Source: Gemella cuniculi DSM 15828
GTDB lineage: Bacteria; Bacillota; Bacilli; Staphylococcales; Gemellaceae
NCBI RefSeq assembly: GCF_000425665.1
Contig: NZ_KE384433.1
Span: forward strand, 18,435 to 74,639
Direction of reading: 5' to 3'
DNA: 56,205 bases
The position numbers and the translations under genes were made by a program. Every line of letters begins with the position of its first letter. Within the stretch, counting starts at the first letter, position 1. Below the pieces are notes generated by a model. It had not been told where the DNA came from. It ran no database searches and saw nothing but the letters and a program-made list of their open reading frames with translations. Below are positions 28,708-40,130 of this stretch, one piece after another.

Positions 28708-29238
28708 TTAAAAATTATTACTCTTCATCGTAACACTTAATTTTTTCCACTTTCTAACTTCAATTCTAAATGTTTTAAATGGTCCTACTGTATTTACTTA
28801 AATAAATTTCCAAATCGACAAAATAGCTGTTTTAGTTGCTTCATCTGCCCATCTTCTTTTATGTGGTAAAAATAATTCTTTTAAAATATTCTTTATCCAT
28901 GTACATATATTATCTACATTTATTTTTAAATTGTTTTTTAATTCTTCTAAACTCATACTATTTCTGTATAAAACCAACTATACAATTTACTCAATTCATT
29001 CCATTTAAAATCTCCATGTGGTGTTTTAACTTCTTTTCCTTCAAGTTCATCATTTTCCCATTTTAATAGAAACGTAGTCCAACCTAACTGGTAAGAAAGA
29101 TTTTCAGCAGATATCTATCGACTTCAAATAGCCTTAAATCCTTATCATTTTCAGAAATTTCATCAAATTCATCTATATATTTTTAAACACTTTTCTTATT
29201 TCGTTAATTAATTCTTCTTTAGAACTATATTGACACAT
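28708..29238 (-). pseudogene. ClbS/DfsB family four-helix bundle gene, broken
   Basis: Reading the minus strand with frame changes restores the family: MCQYSSKEELINEIRKVFK, then YIDEFDEISENDKDLRLFEVDR, then AENLSYQLGWTTFLLKWEN and EGKEVKTPHGDFKWNELSKLY, then SLEELKNNLKINVDNICTWI, PHKRRWADEAT, and at the end NTVGPFKTFRIEVRKWKK. There are at least three frameshifts (near 29185, 29120 and 28950) and an in-frame TAA where the family has a histidine before VNTV. ClbS members protect against genotoxins such as colibactin, DfsB members have other roles. GGGGGAAAATAACT precedes the ATG. Confidence 0.72.
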
Positions 29239-29281
29239 AGTTATTTTCCCCCAGTCTACTTACACAATATTTTAAAAAATT

Positions 29282-29314
29282 AAAAAGCAAGATGTTTATA
29301 TCATCTTGCTTTTT
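29282..29314 (-). terminator. Terminator of tuf
   Basis: 13-base perfect stem AAAAAGCAAGATG / CATCTTGCTTTTT, 7-base loop, T run on the minus strand. Confidence 0.88.
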
Positions 29315-29330
29315 ATACTAATCAATTAAA

Positions 29331-30518
29331 TTATTTAACGATTGAAGTAACAACACCTGAACCTACAGTACGTCCACCTTCACGAATTGAGAAACGAGTT
29401 CCTTCTTCGATAGCGATTGGAGAAATAAGTTCTACGTTGATTGATACGTTGTCCCCAGGCATAACCATTTCAGTACCTTCTGGTAATGTAACCACTCCTG
29501 TTACGTCAGTTGTACGGAAGTAGAATTGTGGACGGTAGTTTGAGAAGAATGGAGTGTGACGTCCTCCTTCTTCTTTAGATAATACGTATACGTCAGCAAC
29601 GAATTGAGTGTGTGGAGTAATTGTTTTAGGAGCTGCTAAAACTTGTCCACGCTCAATATCTTCACGAGCAACACCACGTAATAACGCACCTATGTTGTCT
29701 CCAGCTTCAGCATAATCTAATAATTTACGGAACATTTCAACACCTGTTACAGTAGTTGAAGCTGGTTCTTCAGTTAATCCAACGATTTCTACTACATCTC
29801 CAACTTTAACTTGTCCACGTTCAACACGTCCTGTAGCAACTGTACCACGTCCTGTAATTGAGAATACGTCCTCTACTGGCATCATAAATGGTTTAGCATT
29901 ATCTCTTTCTGGAGTTGGGATGTACTCATCAACTGTTTCCATCAATTCGATAATAGCTTTCTCTGCATCAGCATCTCCTTCAAGAGCTTTAAGAGCTGAA
30001 CCTTTGATTACAGGTACATCATCTCCATCAAATCCATATTCAGATAATAATTCACGAACTTCCATTTCTACAAGTTCTAATAATTCTTCATCATCAACCA
30101 TATCACATTTGTTTAAGAATACAACAATTTTTGGTACTCCAACGTTACGTGATAATAAAATGTGTTCACGAGTTTGAGCCATAGGACCATCTGTAGCAGC
30201 AATTACTAAGATAGCTCCGTCCATTTGTGCAGCACCAGTGATCATGTTTTTAACATAGTCAGCGTGCCCTGGGCAGTCTACGTGTGCGTAGTGACGTTTT
30301 GGAGTTTCATACTCGATGTGAGAAGTGTTAATTGTAATACCACGTTCTCTTTCTTCTGGTGCGTTATCGATTGAAGCATAGTCTTTAGCTTCCCCACCAT
30401 ATGTTTTTGCTAAAACAGTTGCGATAGCAGCTGTTAAAGTTGTTTTACCGTGGTCAACGTGACCAATTGTTCCAATGTTAGCATGTGTTTTACTACGGTC
30501 AAATTTTTCTTTTGCCAT
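29331..30518 (-). CDS. tuf: Elongation factor Tu
   Basis: 395 residues; GTPase that delivers aminoacyl-tRNA to the ribosome. G1 [11 protein letters not shown]3 [10 protein letters not shown]4 NKCDMVD, and switch [17 protein letters not shown] are intact. The last gene of rpsL-rpsG-fusA-tuf. Codon use is more GC-rich and biased than in the neighbours, as expected for a highly expressed gene. AAGGAGAG before the start. Confidence 0.99.
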   Translation of the reverse strand: MAKEKFDRSKTHANIGTIGHVDHGKTTLTAAIATVLAKTYGGEAKDYASIDNAPEERERGITINTSHIEYETPKRHYAHVDCPGHADYVKNMITGAAQMDGAILVIAATDGPMAQTREHILLSRNVGVPKIVVFLNKCDMVDDEELLELVEMEVRELLSEYGFDGDDVPVIKGSALKALEGDADAEKAIIELMETVDEYIPTPERDNAKPFMMPVEDVFSITGRGTVATGRVERGQVKVGDVVEIVGLTEEPASTTVTGVEMFRKLLDYAEAGDNIGALLRGVAREDIERGQVLAAPKTITPHTQFVADVYVLSKEEGGRHTPFFSNYRPQFYFRTTDVTGVVTLPEGTEMVMPGDNVSINVELISPIAIEEGTRFSIREGGRTVGSGVVTSIVK

Positions 30519-30632
30519 TTTTTAAATTCTCTCCTTAAAATTAATTTAATATACATTAGTCACATAGCAACCTATGATAACTATATTTTATAATTTTACA
30601 ATTAAAATTGCAACTATAAAGAATAAAATCTA

Positions 30633-32708
30633 TTATCCTTTATTTTTCTTAATAATTTCTTCTGAAATTGATTTTGGTACTTCTTCATAATGATCAAATA
30701 CCATAGTGTAAGTTCCTCGTCCTTGAGTTGAAGAACGTAGTGACGTCGCATATCCGAACATTTCAGATAATGGAACTTGTGCACTTACTACTTGTGCATT
30801 ACCACGAGCTTCCATACCTTCAACACGTCCACGACGTGAAGTAATATCTCCCATAATATCTCCTAGATATTCTTCTGGCATAACTACTTCAACTTTCATG
30901 ATTGGTTCTAAGATAACAGGATTACATTTTTTAGCAGCCTCTCTTAATGCAAGTGAAGCGGCAACTTTAAATGCCATTTCTGATGAATCGACATCGTGGT
31001 ATGATCCATCGAATAATTTAGCTTTAACATCGATTAATTCATACCCAGCTAATACACCATTCGCCATAGAATCTTTAAGTCCTGCTTCTACAGCTGGGAT
31101 GTATTCACGAGGAACTACCCCACCAACGATAGCATTTTCGAACTCAAATCCTGCACCTGGTTCGTTTGGAGTAAATTCAATCCATACATCCCCATATTGT
31201 CCACGTCCACCAGATTGACGAGTAAATTTACCTTGCACTTGTGCAGCTTGCTTGAATGTTTCACGGTAAGATACCATTGGTGCTCCTACTGTACACTCAA
31301 CTTTAAATTCACGACGCATACGGTCAACGATAATATCTAAGTGAAGCTCACCCATACCAGCGATGATAACTTGTCCAGTTTCTTCATCTGTTCCAGCACG
31401 GAATGTTGGATCTTCTTCTTGTAATTTTTGTAATGCTGTAGCCATTTTATCTTGGTCAGCTTTTGATTTTGGTTCAACTGAAAGTTGGATAACTGGTTCT
31501 GGGAATTCCATTGATTCTAAAATAACTTCATTTTTCTCATCACAAAGTGTATCCCCTGTTGTAGTATCTTTAAGCCCAACAGCAGCAGCGATATCTCCAG
31601 CATATACTTCAGAGATTTCATTACGAGTGTTAGCGTGCATTTGTAGAATACGTCCTACACGCTCACGTTTACCTTTAGTTGAATTTTTAACATATGAACC
31701 AGATGAAAGAACACCTGAATATACACGGAAGAATGTAAGTTTCCCTACGAATGGGTCAGTCATAACTTTGAAAGCTAATGCTGAAAATGGTTCTTCGTCA
31801 GAAGAATGTCTTTCTACTTCTTCTTCAGTATCTGGATCAGTACCTTTAATTGCTGGCACATCTAATGGAGATGGTAAGTAGGCTACTACAGCATCTAACA
31901 TTGGTTGTACACCTTTATATTTAAATGCAGATCCACACACTACAGGGAAGAATTCTACTGATAAAGTAGCTTTACGAATAGCATCTTTAAGCTCCTCTAC
32001 CGTAATCTCTTCTCCACCTAAATATTTTTCCATGAAATCTTCATCGAATTCTGCAACAGCTTCGATTAATTTTTCACGATATTCCTCAGCTTGTTCTTGA
32101 TATTCAGCTGGGATTTCTTTTTCCACAAGATTTTCCCCTACACTTCCTTCGTTGTAGATAGCTTTCATTTCAACAAGGTCAATAACCCCTTCAAATAAAT
32201 CCTCAGCTCCAATTGGAAGTTGAATTGGGTGTGCATTAGCTTGTAATCTATCATGGATTGTTCTTACAGAATATAAGAAATCAGCTCCTGTTTTATCCAT
32301 TTTGTTAACGAACACTATACGAGGAACTCCATAAGTTGTTGCCTGACGCCAAACTGTTTCTGTTTGTGGTTCAACACCAGATTGTGCATCAAGAACAGCA
32401 ACTGATCCATCAAGTACACGAAGCGAACGCTCAACTTCTACAGTGAAGTCTACGTGTCCTGGCGTGTCAATGATGTTGATTCTGTGGTTTTTCCACTGAG
32501 CAGTTGTTGCAGCAGATGTAATAGTAATACCACGTTCTTGTTCTTGTTCCATCCAGTCCATTTGAGAGTTACCATCGTGAGTATCTCCAATTTTGTGGAT
32601 TTTCCCAGTGTAGAACAAAATACGCTCTGTCGCAGTAGTTTTACCTGCATCGATGTGAGCCATGATACCGATATTACGAGTATCTTTTAAAGAAAACGCT
32701 CTAGTCAT
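30633..32708 (-). CDS. fusA: Elongation factor G
   Basis: 691 residues; translocation GTPase. G1 AHIDAGKTT, switch I region [14 protein letters not shown]3 [10 protein letters not shown]4 NKMDKTGAD; domains II-V follow, including [13 protein letters not shown]-type domain III motif ([16 protein letters not shown]) and the C-terminal [11 protein letters not shown]. Third gene of the str cluster. AAAGGAGAA precedes the ATG. Confidence 0.99.
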   Translation of the reverse strand: MTRAFSLKDTRNIGIMAHIDAGKTTATERILFYTGKIHKIGDTHDGNSQMDWMEQEQERGITITSAATTAQWKNHRINIIDTPGHVDFTVEVERSLRVLDGSVAVLDAQSGVEPQTETVWRQATTYGVPRIVFVNKMDKTGADFLYSVRTIHDRLQANAHPIQLPIGAEDLFEGVIDLVEMKAIYNEGSVGENLVEKEIPAEYQEQAEEYREKLIEAVAEFDEDFMEKYLGGEEITVEELKDAIRKATLSVEFFPVVCGSAFKYKGVQPMLDAVVAYLPSPLDVPAIKGTDPDTEEEVERHSSDEEPFSALAFKVMTDPFVGKLTFFRVYSGVLSSGSYVKNSTKGKRERVGRILQMHANTRNEISEVYAGDIAAAVGLKDTTTGDTLCDEKNEVILESMEFPEPVIQLSVEPKSKADQDKMATALQKLQEEDPTFRAGTDEETGQVIIAGMGELHLDIIVDRMRREFKVECTVGAPMVSYRETFKQAAQVQGKFTRQSGGRGQYGDVWIEFTPNEPGAGFEFENAIVGGVVPREYIPAVEAGLKDSMANGVLAGYELIDVKAKLFDGSYHDVDSSEMAFKVAASLALREAAKKCNPVILEPIMKVEVVMPEEYLGDIMGDITSRRGRVEGMEARGNAQVVSAQVPLSEMFGYATSLRSSTQGRGTYTMVFDHYEEVPKSISEEIIKKNKG

Positions 32709-32771
32709 GAGTCAATTTTCTCCTTTCATTAATTTTTATAATAATTTTAGTAATTTGTCTTTTATAGTGAA

Positions 32772-32796
32772 AAACTCAAGCTATAAAATAGCTTGA
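32772..32796 (-). terminator. Hairpin between rpsG and fusA
   Basis: Perfect 9-base stem TCAAGCTAT / ATAGCTTGA with a 3-base loop, followed on the minus strand by GAGTTTTTC. It may lower read-through from rpsG into fusA or stabilise the upstream mRNA. Confidence 0.45.
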
Positions 32797-32810
32797 TATT
32801 CACCTTATAA

Positions 32811-33296
<486 letters not shown>

Positions 33297-33327
33297 TCAC
33301 AATATTCTTTTATCAAATTTTATCTAA

Positions 33328-33747
33328 TTATTTTTTCTCTTTTGGTTTTTTAGCACCGTATAGTGAACGTCCTTGTTTACGGTCGTTAACTCCTGCAGTA
33401 TCTAAAGCTCCACGGATAATGTGGTAACGTACCCCTGGTAAGTCTTTTACACGTCCTCCACGAATAAGTACAACACTGTGTTCTTGTAGGTTGTGTCCGA
33501 TACCTGGGATATATGCTGTTACTTCGATTTGGTTTGATAAACGAACACGTGCATATTTACGTAAAGCTGAGTTAGGTTTTTTAGGTGTCATAGTCCCAAC
33601 ACGAGTACAAACCCCTCTTTTTTGTGGTGAAGAAATATTAGTTTCTTTCTTTCTTTGAGAGTTATACCCTTTGTTAAGAGCTGGTGAATCTGATTTCGAT
33701 ACTTTTGATTTACGAGGTTTACGAACTAATTGATTAATAGTTGGCAT
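33328..33747 (-). CDS. rpsL: 30S ribosomal protein S12
   Basis: 139 residues. The decoding-site motifs [17 protein letters not shown] and [11 protein letters not shown] carry the wild-type lysines associated with streptomycin sensitivity. First gene of the str cluster, with AAAGGAGGAAA upstream and a structured leader of about 120 bases. Confidence 0.98.
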   Translation of the reverse strand: MPTINQLVRKPRKSKVSKSDSPALNKGYNSQRKKETNISSPQKRGVCTRVGTMTPKKPNSALRKYARVRLSNQIEVTAYIPGIGHNLQEHSVVLIRGGRVKDLPGVRYHIIRGALDTAGVNDRKQGRSLYGAKKPKEKK

Positions 33748-33780
33748 GTCCTTGGTTTCCTCCTTTCCTTAGTATTTTTT

Positions 33781-33865
33781 ATGAATCACATATCCAGGTG
33801 AATCATAATTTTTTAAATTTTTTTAAGCCACTGCGGCTTTACACAGAGTGCTCTAAACACTCACG
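33781..33865 (-). promoter_or_regulatory. Structured 5' leader of rpsL
   Basis: On the minus strand the leader contains hairpin GAGTG-N7-CACTC (33861-33845), hairpin AAGCC-GCAGT-GGCTT (33838-33824) and an imperfect inverted repeat ATGATTCAC...GTGATTCAT (33806-33781). No T run follows the hairpins, so a simple terminator is unlikely; autoregulation by a ribosomal protein is possible. Confidence 0.45.
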
Positions 33866-33871
33866 TACTAA

Positions 33872-33900
33872 ATAATAACATTTTTATTTTTTATTGTCAA
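33872..33900 (-). promoter_or_regulatory. str cluster promoter
   Basis: TTGACA (33900-33895) and TATTAT (33877-33872) with 17-base spacing, the best sigma-A match in this interval. The rest of 33901-34113 is AT-rich and shows no gene. Confidence 0.75.
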
Positions 33901-34113
33901 GTATTTTTTTTATTTTTTTGTTATCTTTTAAAGTTGTTCTTACAATAAATTATTTTTACACATTACCAGGTGTATCATAACTAATAAATCTCTCCTATAT
34001 TGTTTACTTTTTATAAAAATCATCATGTATATCACTCTAAAACATAAAACTATCTTCATTAATCTTTATTTTATGACCATAATCAACATTATTTGAACAG
34101 CTAACTTCTTAAG

Positions 34114-34142
34114 TTACAATTTATAATTGAATATGTTATACT
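34114..34142 (+). promoter_or_regulatory. Promoter of the ABC transporter genes
   Basis: TTACAA and TATACT, spacing 17 bases; AGGAGG follows, 10 bases before the ATG at 34176. Confidence 0.6.
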
Positions 34143-34175
34143 AAAGAAAAGCGTTTACTAGGAGGAGTCTTTCTT

Positions 34176-34919
34176 ATGATACAAATAAAAAATCTAACAA
34201 AACAATACGATACAAAGCTAGCACTATCAAATCTCAATCTTACTATCAATGATGGGGAAATTTTTGGTCTTATTGGCCACAATGGTGCTGGAAAATCTAC
34301 TACCATCAGATCCTTAGTTAGCCTTATTGAACCCACAAGTGGTGAGATCCTTTTTGATAATAAAAATCTCAAAAATAATAGACTTGAATGCAAAAAACAA
34401 ATTGGTTATGTTCCAGATTCTCCAGATATGTTTCTTACTTTATCCGCTTATGAATATTGGTCTTTAATCGGTGACCTTTATGAACTTGATGATAAAGTAA
34501 AAGAAGATAGAATTTATAAATATTCAAAATTATTCAATATGATAGGTGTAGAACATCAAGCCATTGAATCATTTTCACATGGTATGCGACAAAAAGTTTT
34601 TCTTATAGCTGCCCTTATTTCAGAGCCCAGATTTTGGATAATGGATGAACCAATGACTGGTTTAGATCCACAGGCCGCATTTGATTTGAAAAATTTAATG
34701 AAAGAACACAAAAAAAAAGGAAATAGTGTACTATTTTCTACTCATGTACTTGAAGTTGCTGAACATCTTTGCGATAGAATAGGAATACTTAGTAAAGGAA
34801 AATTAGTTTTTATTGGAACCTTGGCTGAGTTAAAAAATCAACATGTAGGAAGTAGTCTAGAAGAAATTTATTTAAATATTGTAAAAGAAGCGAATCGTTA
34901 TAACTTAGGCGGTGTTTAA
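34176..34919 (+). CDS. ABC transporter ATP-binding protein
   Basis: 247 residues. Walker A GHNGAGKST (about 35-43), signature SHGMRQK, Walker B FWIMDEPMTGLDP and H-loop STHVLEVAEH are all intact, in contrast to the degenerate ATPase near 10 kb. Typical of exporters with separate ABC-2 permeases. The permease gene begins one base after its stop. Substrate unknown. Confidence 0.9.
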   Translation: MIQIKNLTKQYDTKLALSNLNLTINDGEIFGLIGHNGAGKSTTIRSLVSLIEPTSGEILFDNKNLKNNRLECKKQIGYVPDSPDMFLTLSAYEYWSLIGDLYELDDKVKEDRIYKYSKLFNMIGVEHQAIESFSHGMRQKVFLIAALISEPRFWIMDEPMTGLDPQAAFDLKNLMKEHKKKGNSVLFSTHVLEVAEHLCDRIGILSKGKLVFIGTLAELKNQHVGSSLEEIYLNIVKEANRYNLGGV

Positions 34920-34920
34920 T

Positions 34921-36528
34921 ATGCGTTTTAAAATTATAAAAAATTTATTTTTAACAAATCTCATATATATCAATCCTCTACAAACAGCAAAATATAGAAA
35001 AAAATTCAAAGGTACTGCTGATATTAGAAAAAAGATTTTTAAAAACCTTTGTTTTATAAATCTCATAACTTCTTTTATTTTTATAATTTTTATGGGAAAT
35101 CCACTTTTCAGCAGTATTTTAAAAGGAACTTCGTATAAATATATGATTATCTTTTTTTCTGTACTGATTGCTCTTTCTTTATCAACAATATTTTTAAATA
35201 TGTTCTATGAAAGTAAAGATACCCTAGCTTTATTACCACTTCCTATAAATGATAGAGAATTATTTTTTAGTAAATTTTTAGTGCTAATCTTTCAAATGGC
35301 TGGATTACTACTTCCTATATTTATAATTAATTACGTAGTTGCATTACAGGATTCATTTTCTTTAATTAAAGTAATAGTGGTTTTAATTTATAGTCTATCC
35401 CTCGCAGTTATCATTGTAGGAGGATTAATGATTCTACTATCATTTATAACCTATATTCCAAACTTTGAAAAAAATAAAAATAAAATTAATGGTATAATCA
35501 TTGTAGTAGGATTACTTTTAGGCGTTGGATACTTTATTGCTAGCACTGAACTGTTATCATCGAATCGTAAAATACTTACTTCATCATACGAAGGAGATTT
35601 TCTTTATAATATCTTAATTAATGATATTTCTCATTCATATATTAATTTAAGTATTTTAATTGCAACGTCATTAATAATTATCTTTTTAGTTAACAGATTA
35701 ATCGCAAAAAAATATCTTAGTGATATTCATAGAATTTCGAACGGAACAATAAAAAAAGCTTCTGAGAAAAAGATTAATAATAAAAGAAATTCAGAGAAAT
35801 ATAACTCACTTAACATTAAACTTATTAAGAGAAATATAAGACTTTTTTCACATGGTACTTTGATTGCAACTGCGTTTTCTAATAACTTGTTTGGACTTGT
35901 ATTTTTAACTGGAGCCATTGTTCAAATTAGAAGATCTGAAGGCTTTTACTTAGGAAGTGAATTTTATCCTGTTGCAATATGCTTTGGTTTTTCGATGGCC
36001 TTACTTATGATGAGCAATCCAATAAATTTTTCCGGAGTTGCAATTTCACTGGAACAGCAAAGCTATTATCAACTGAAGTCATTACCATTAGATTTCAAAA
36101 AATATCTACGTATAAAATTAATTATTAGTACATTCTTTCAAGTTTCTCTCGCTTTGGTTATTTTTATTGCTACATTAATTTTTGCTAAACAATCTGCTGG
36201 TTTTATAGTAATTACTATTATTTCATTTATATTAACTGGTATCGCTATATCATTGTATAGCTTTGCTAGAGATTTTAATAACTTATATTTAAACTGAAAC
36301 AATATAGTAGAACTTGGCACTAGAGGTGTTAACCAAACACTTTTTGGAATAGTTATATCCATATTTTTTATACTACTCTTTGTTTTAAATTTTGCTACAT
36401 ACTTTATTATTTACTCTTATCCTTACTTATCAAATGTGATAGGAATAACTTATTCAATTATACTATTAGTGGTGTTAATCACCTGCTACATAAAAGTTAA
36501 AAAATGTGTTTTTGATGAAATATTTTAA
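34921..36528 (+). pseudogene. ABC-2 type permease interrupted by an in-frame TGA
   Basis: Start ATG at 34921 (AGGCGG upstream; a GTG three codons earlier is inside the ATPase). The frame is open to a TGA at 36295-36297 and continues in the same frame for 76 more codons to TAA at 36526, adding two hydrophobic segments (FGIVISIFFILLFVL and YSIILLVVLITCYI). The TGA comes after FNNLYLN and before NNIVELGTRG, where homologous permeases usually have tryptophan, so TGG to TGA is likely. Full length would be about 535 residues with 12 or so membrane segments. The truncated 458-residue form may still be made. Confidence 0.75.
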
Positions 36529-36535
36529 AACACGA

Positions 36536-36576
36536 AAAACCTAGTAACCAATCTAAAAGATTAGTTACTAGGTTTT
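36536..36576. terminator. Bidirectional terminator between permease and pyrE
   Basis: About 19-base stem AAAACCTAGTAACCAATCT / AGATTAGTTACTAGGTTTT with one G-T pair and 3-base loop; A and T runs outside. It ends the ABC genes (+) and the pyr operon (-). Confidence 0.88.
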
Positions 36577-36586
36577 ATTTTATCAA

Positions 36587-37201
36587 TTATAAATTATTTC
36601 TCCACTCTAATAATTTTTTTACATCTTCTTGCTTAATATAGTTATTTTCTACCGCTTCTTCTATCAGATAGTTGTAATTTGTTAATGTATAATACTCTAC
36701 TTTATCTCTAGAAAACGCCTCGTGTGCTTTACTTAGTTCATAACTAAAGATTGCTACTACGCCTAAAACTTCTGCCCCTCCTTCTTCTAATGCTTTTGCA
36801 ACTTTAAGCGAAGATAATCCGGTTGAAATCAGATCTTCTACGATTACTACTTTTTGTCCTTTTAATAATCGTCCTTCAATTTGGTTAGTCTTCCCATGTT
36901 TCTTAGCTGAATCTCGTACATAAATCATTGGTAATTCCAATATTTCACTTACCCAAGCCGCATGTGGAATACCCGCTGTTGCTGTTCCCCCTACTACTTC
37001 CGCTTCTGGAAATTTTTCTTTAATAACTTCGCTCATTCCCTCTGCGATTTTACGACGAATCGCTGGATATGACATAGTTATTCTATTATCACAGTATATT
37101 GGTGATTTAATTCCCGAAGTCCATGTAAAATAATTATTTGGTCTTAATGCTACTGCTTCAATTTCTAATAAATATCTCGCTATTTTTTTTTTCAAAGTCA
37201 T
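36587..37201 (-). CDS. pyrE: Orotate phosphoribosyltransferase
   Basis: 204 residues; orotate + PRPP to OMP. PRPP loop VVIVEDLISTGLSS and the flexible loop YVRDSAKKHGKTNQIEG are intact. Last gene of the pyr operon; 33 bases after pyrF. Confidence 0.97.
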   Translation of the reverse strand: MTLKKKIARYLLEIEAVALRPNNYFTWTSGIKSPIYCDNRITMSYPAIRRKIAEGMSEVIKEKFPEAEVVGGTATAGIPHAAWVSEILELPMIYVRDSAKKHGKTNQIEGRLLKGQKVVIVEDLISTGLSSLKVAKALEEGGAEVLGVVAIFSYELSKAHEAFSRDKVEYYTLTNYNYLIEEAVENNYIKQEDVKKLLEWRNNL

Positions 37202-37234
37202 CTTATTCTCCTTAGTATTTTAATTTATCCGTTT

Positions 37235-37933
37235 TTATTTATTAAATTGTTCTTGTATTAGATCATAGATTGCTCTGGGATTTTTTGCTTTCGTGATTGA
37301 GCGGCCTACCACTATATGAGTACTTCCTTTTTCAGCTGCTATTTCTGGTGTTGCCACACGCTTTTGATCCCCTATTTCATCAGTTTCTAATCTTATGCCT
37401 GGTGTTACTTTCAAGAAGTCTTTACCACAATTTTCTAGTATTAATTGTGCTTCCCAAGCAGATGATACTACTCCATCCAAATTTGCCTTTTTAGCTAATT
37501 TAGCATAATTAATTACACTTTCATTTAATGAAACATTTATTAATTGTTCTTCTTTTATCATCTTTTCTGATGTTGAAGTTAACTGCGTTATTGCGATAAC
37601 TTTTGTATCTTCACTACCTCCTGCTAACATTCCATCTTTTGCTGCCTTCAACATCTCATACCCTCCAGCACCATGTACTGTCAAAATATCAACATCGAAC
37701 TTCGCTAATCCTTTGGTCGCCTCATAAACTGTATTTGGAATATCATGCAGCTTTAAGTCTAAGAATATTTTGTGACCTAGTTTTTTTATTTTTTCTAATA
37801 CTACTGGACCATTTTGAAGATATAACTCCATACCAACTTTAACAAAAAGTTTTTCATCACCAAACTTTTCTAAAAATTCTATGGTGGTTTCTAATGTTGG
37901 AAAATCTAATGCAATAATAACATCTTTTTTCAT
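37235..37933 (-). CDS. pyrF: Orotidine 5'-phosphate decarboxylase
   Basis: 232 residues from the ATG at 37933 (AAAGGAG spaced 8 bases; a GTG 9 bases upstream lies in the ribosome site). Active-site motif FLDLKLHDIPNTV with the Lys-Asp network, N-terminal ALDFP, and VVGRSITKAKNP near the C-terminus. OMP to UMP, last step of the pathway. Its start lies 17 bases after the pyrD stop. Confidence 0.96.
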   Translation of the reverse strand: MKKDVIIALDFPTLETTIEFLEKFGDEKLFVKVGMELYLQNGPVVLEKIKKLGHKIFLDLKLHDIPNTVYEATKGLAKFDVDILTVHGAGGYEMLKAAKDGMLAGGSEDTKVIAITQLTSTSEKMIKEEQLINVSLNESVINYAKLAKKANLDGVVSSAWEAQLILENCGKDFLKVTPGIRLETDEIGDQKRVATPEIAAEKGSTHIVVGRSITKAKNPRAIYDLIQEQFNK

Positions 37934-37950
37934 TACCAGCACTCCTTTAA

Positions 37951-38880
<930 letters not shown>

Positions 38881-39645
38881 CTATAAAGCTATATCTTTTG
38901 AGTTATACACTGGTCCATCGTAACAGACTCTAGAAATACTTCCATCTTGTTTTTCACAAATACAAGCATAACACGCCCCTACTCCACACGCCATTCTTTC
39001 TTCGAGTGAGATATAACCTATTTTTTCTTCATCCATTTTAGTTAAAGCCTTCAGCATCGCAAATGGACCACAACTATAATACTTATCATAGGTAATTTTT
39101 TTATCTCTTATGACATCTGTTACAAAACCACATTCTCCATAAGAACCGTCAGCAGTTGCTATATAAGTGTCTCCTAGTTCTGTAAATTTTTCTTCGTAGA
39201 AAACATCTTTTTTATTGTTAAAACCTAATATGTGAATGGTTTTTATTCCTTGTTTTTTAAATTGCTTAGCAAGTTCATACAAAGGAGGCACTCCTATCCC
39301 ACCACCTACTAACAATGCAGTTTGATTTTTTTCTAATGTATAAACATCATAACCTTTTCCTAACGGACCAAGAACATCTACTTTATCACCATTTTTTAAT
39401 TCTGAAATTTTCAGTGTTCCTGCACCTTCTATTCTATATATCATAACAAATTTTTTTTCTTCTTTATTTATTTCACAAATTGATATCGGTCGCCTAAGCA
39501 GAAACTCATGACCATTACCTACTTTTATATTAACAAATTGACCTGGTGTATTCATCACATCTACTATATCACCACAAAGTACTATTCTAAATATTTTATC
39601 TGCAATTTGATCATTGCTAACTACCTTTGTTAAATAGGTATCCAT
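38881..39645 (-). CDS. pyrK: Dihydroorotate dehydrogenase electron transfer subunit
   Basis: 254 residues from the ATG at 39645, which has AAAGGAG 6 bases upstream; an in-frame start 60 bases earlier lacks one. FAD motif RRPISICEI, NAD motif LLVGGGIGVPPLYELA and the [2Fe-2S] cysteines CGVGACYACIC ... C near the C-terminus. Passes electrons from PyrD to NAD+. Confidence 0.96.
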   Translation of the reverse strand: MDTYLTKVVSNDQIADKIFRIVLCGDIVDVMNTPGQFVNIKVGNGHEFLLRRPISICEINKEEKKFVMIYRIEGAGTLKISELKNGDKVDVLGPLGKGYDVYTLEKNQTALLVGGGIGVPPLYELAKQFKKQGIKTIHILGFNNKKDVFYEEKFTELGDTYIATADGSYGECGFVTDVIRDKKITYDKYYSCGPFAMLKALTKMDEEKIGYISLEERMACGVGACYACICEKQDGSISRVCYDGPVYNSKDIAL

Positions 39646-39750
39646 TGAAACTCCTTTCTTTGAAAAAGTGGAAGTAACTTGAAATGTCAATTTCACAAAA
39701 ATCAATTTTCTAAAGTTACCTTATTCCCCTTTTTATTAAAATGTTGCAAC

Positions 39751-40130
39751 TCATAATTCCTCCCTATATTTATCAGCTTCTTCTTTTAGAACCGCGTATA
39801 ACTTCTCTTCATTTTCTATTAATTCGACTATTATATCTTTAAACTTAGTTGCCCCAATTTATCCTCAGACGTTAAGTCGTAATGTGCTGTAAGCATTCCT
39901 GCTTCTGGATCAAAATCTACGTCTTCTAATACTTCTAGATAATTTTCCCGAAAGTGACACTTAAAGAATGCTTCCCAGTTATATCCATTCATATAAGCAT
40001 ATTCACACAACTCACTCATTTTTTCACCAATTCCGACTGATTTATCCTGCTCTATGTAGAAACTAAGAATTATTATATCCCATACTTCAAAATCTTTACA
40101 TAATCGATAACCTTCTCCTAAAGAGGCAGT
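39751..40130 (-). pseudogene. Imm51-like immunity protein remnant, fused to the 3' end of carB
   Basis: A frame runs out of the end of carB (different frame) as [20 protein letters not shown], past ATG 40019 (MSELCEYAYMNGYNWEAFFK), then LEVLEDVDFDPEAGMLTAHY, and is broken near 39860 by a frameshift; the continuing frame reads FKDIIVELIENEEKLYAVL to TGA 39751. NGY-W and FDPEAGM are hallmarks of the Imm51 polymorphic-toxin immunity family. The 5' part is missing. It lies inside the pyr operon, where no such gene is expected. Confidence 0.55.

Noticed and set aside
28836-29066. Plus-strand open frame of 76 codons
   Set aside because: Antisense of the broken ClbS-like gene; no ribosome site.
31363-31881. 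Long plus-strand open frame
   Set aside because: Shadow of fusA, caused by its strong codon bias.
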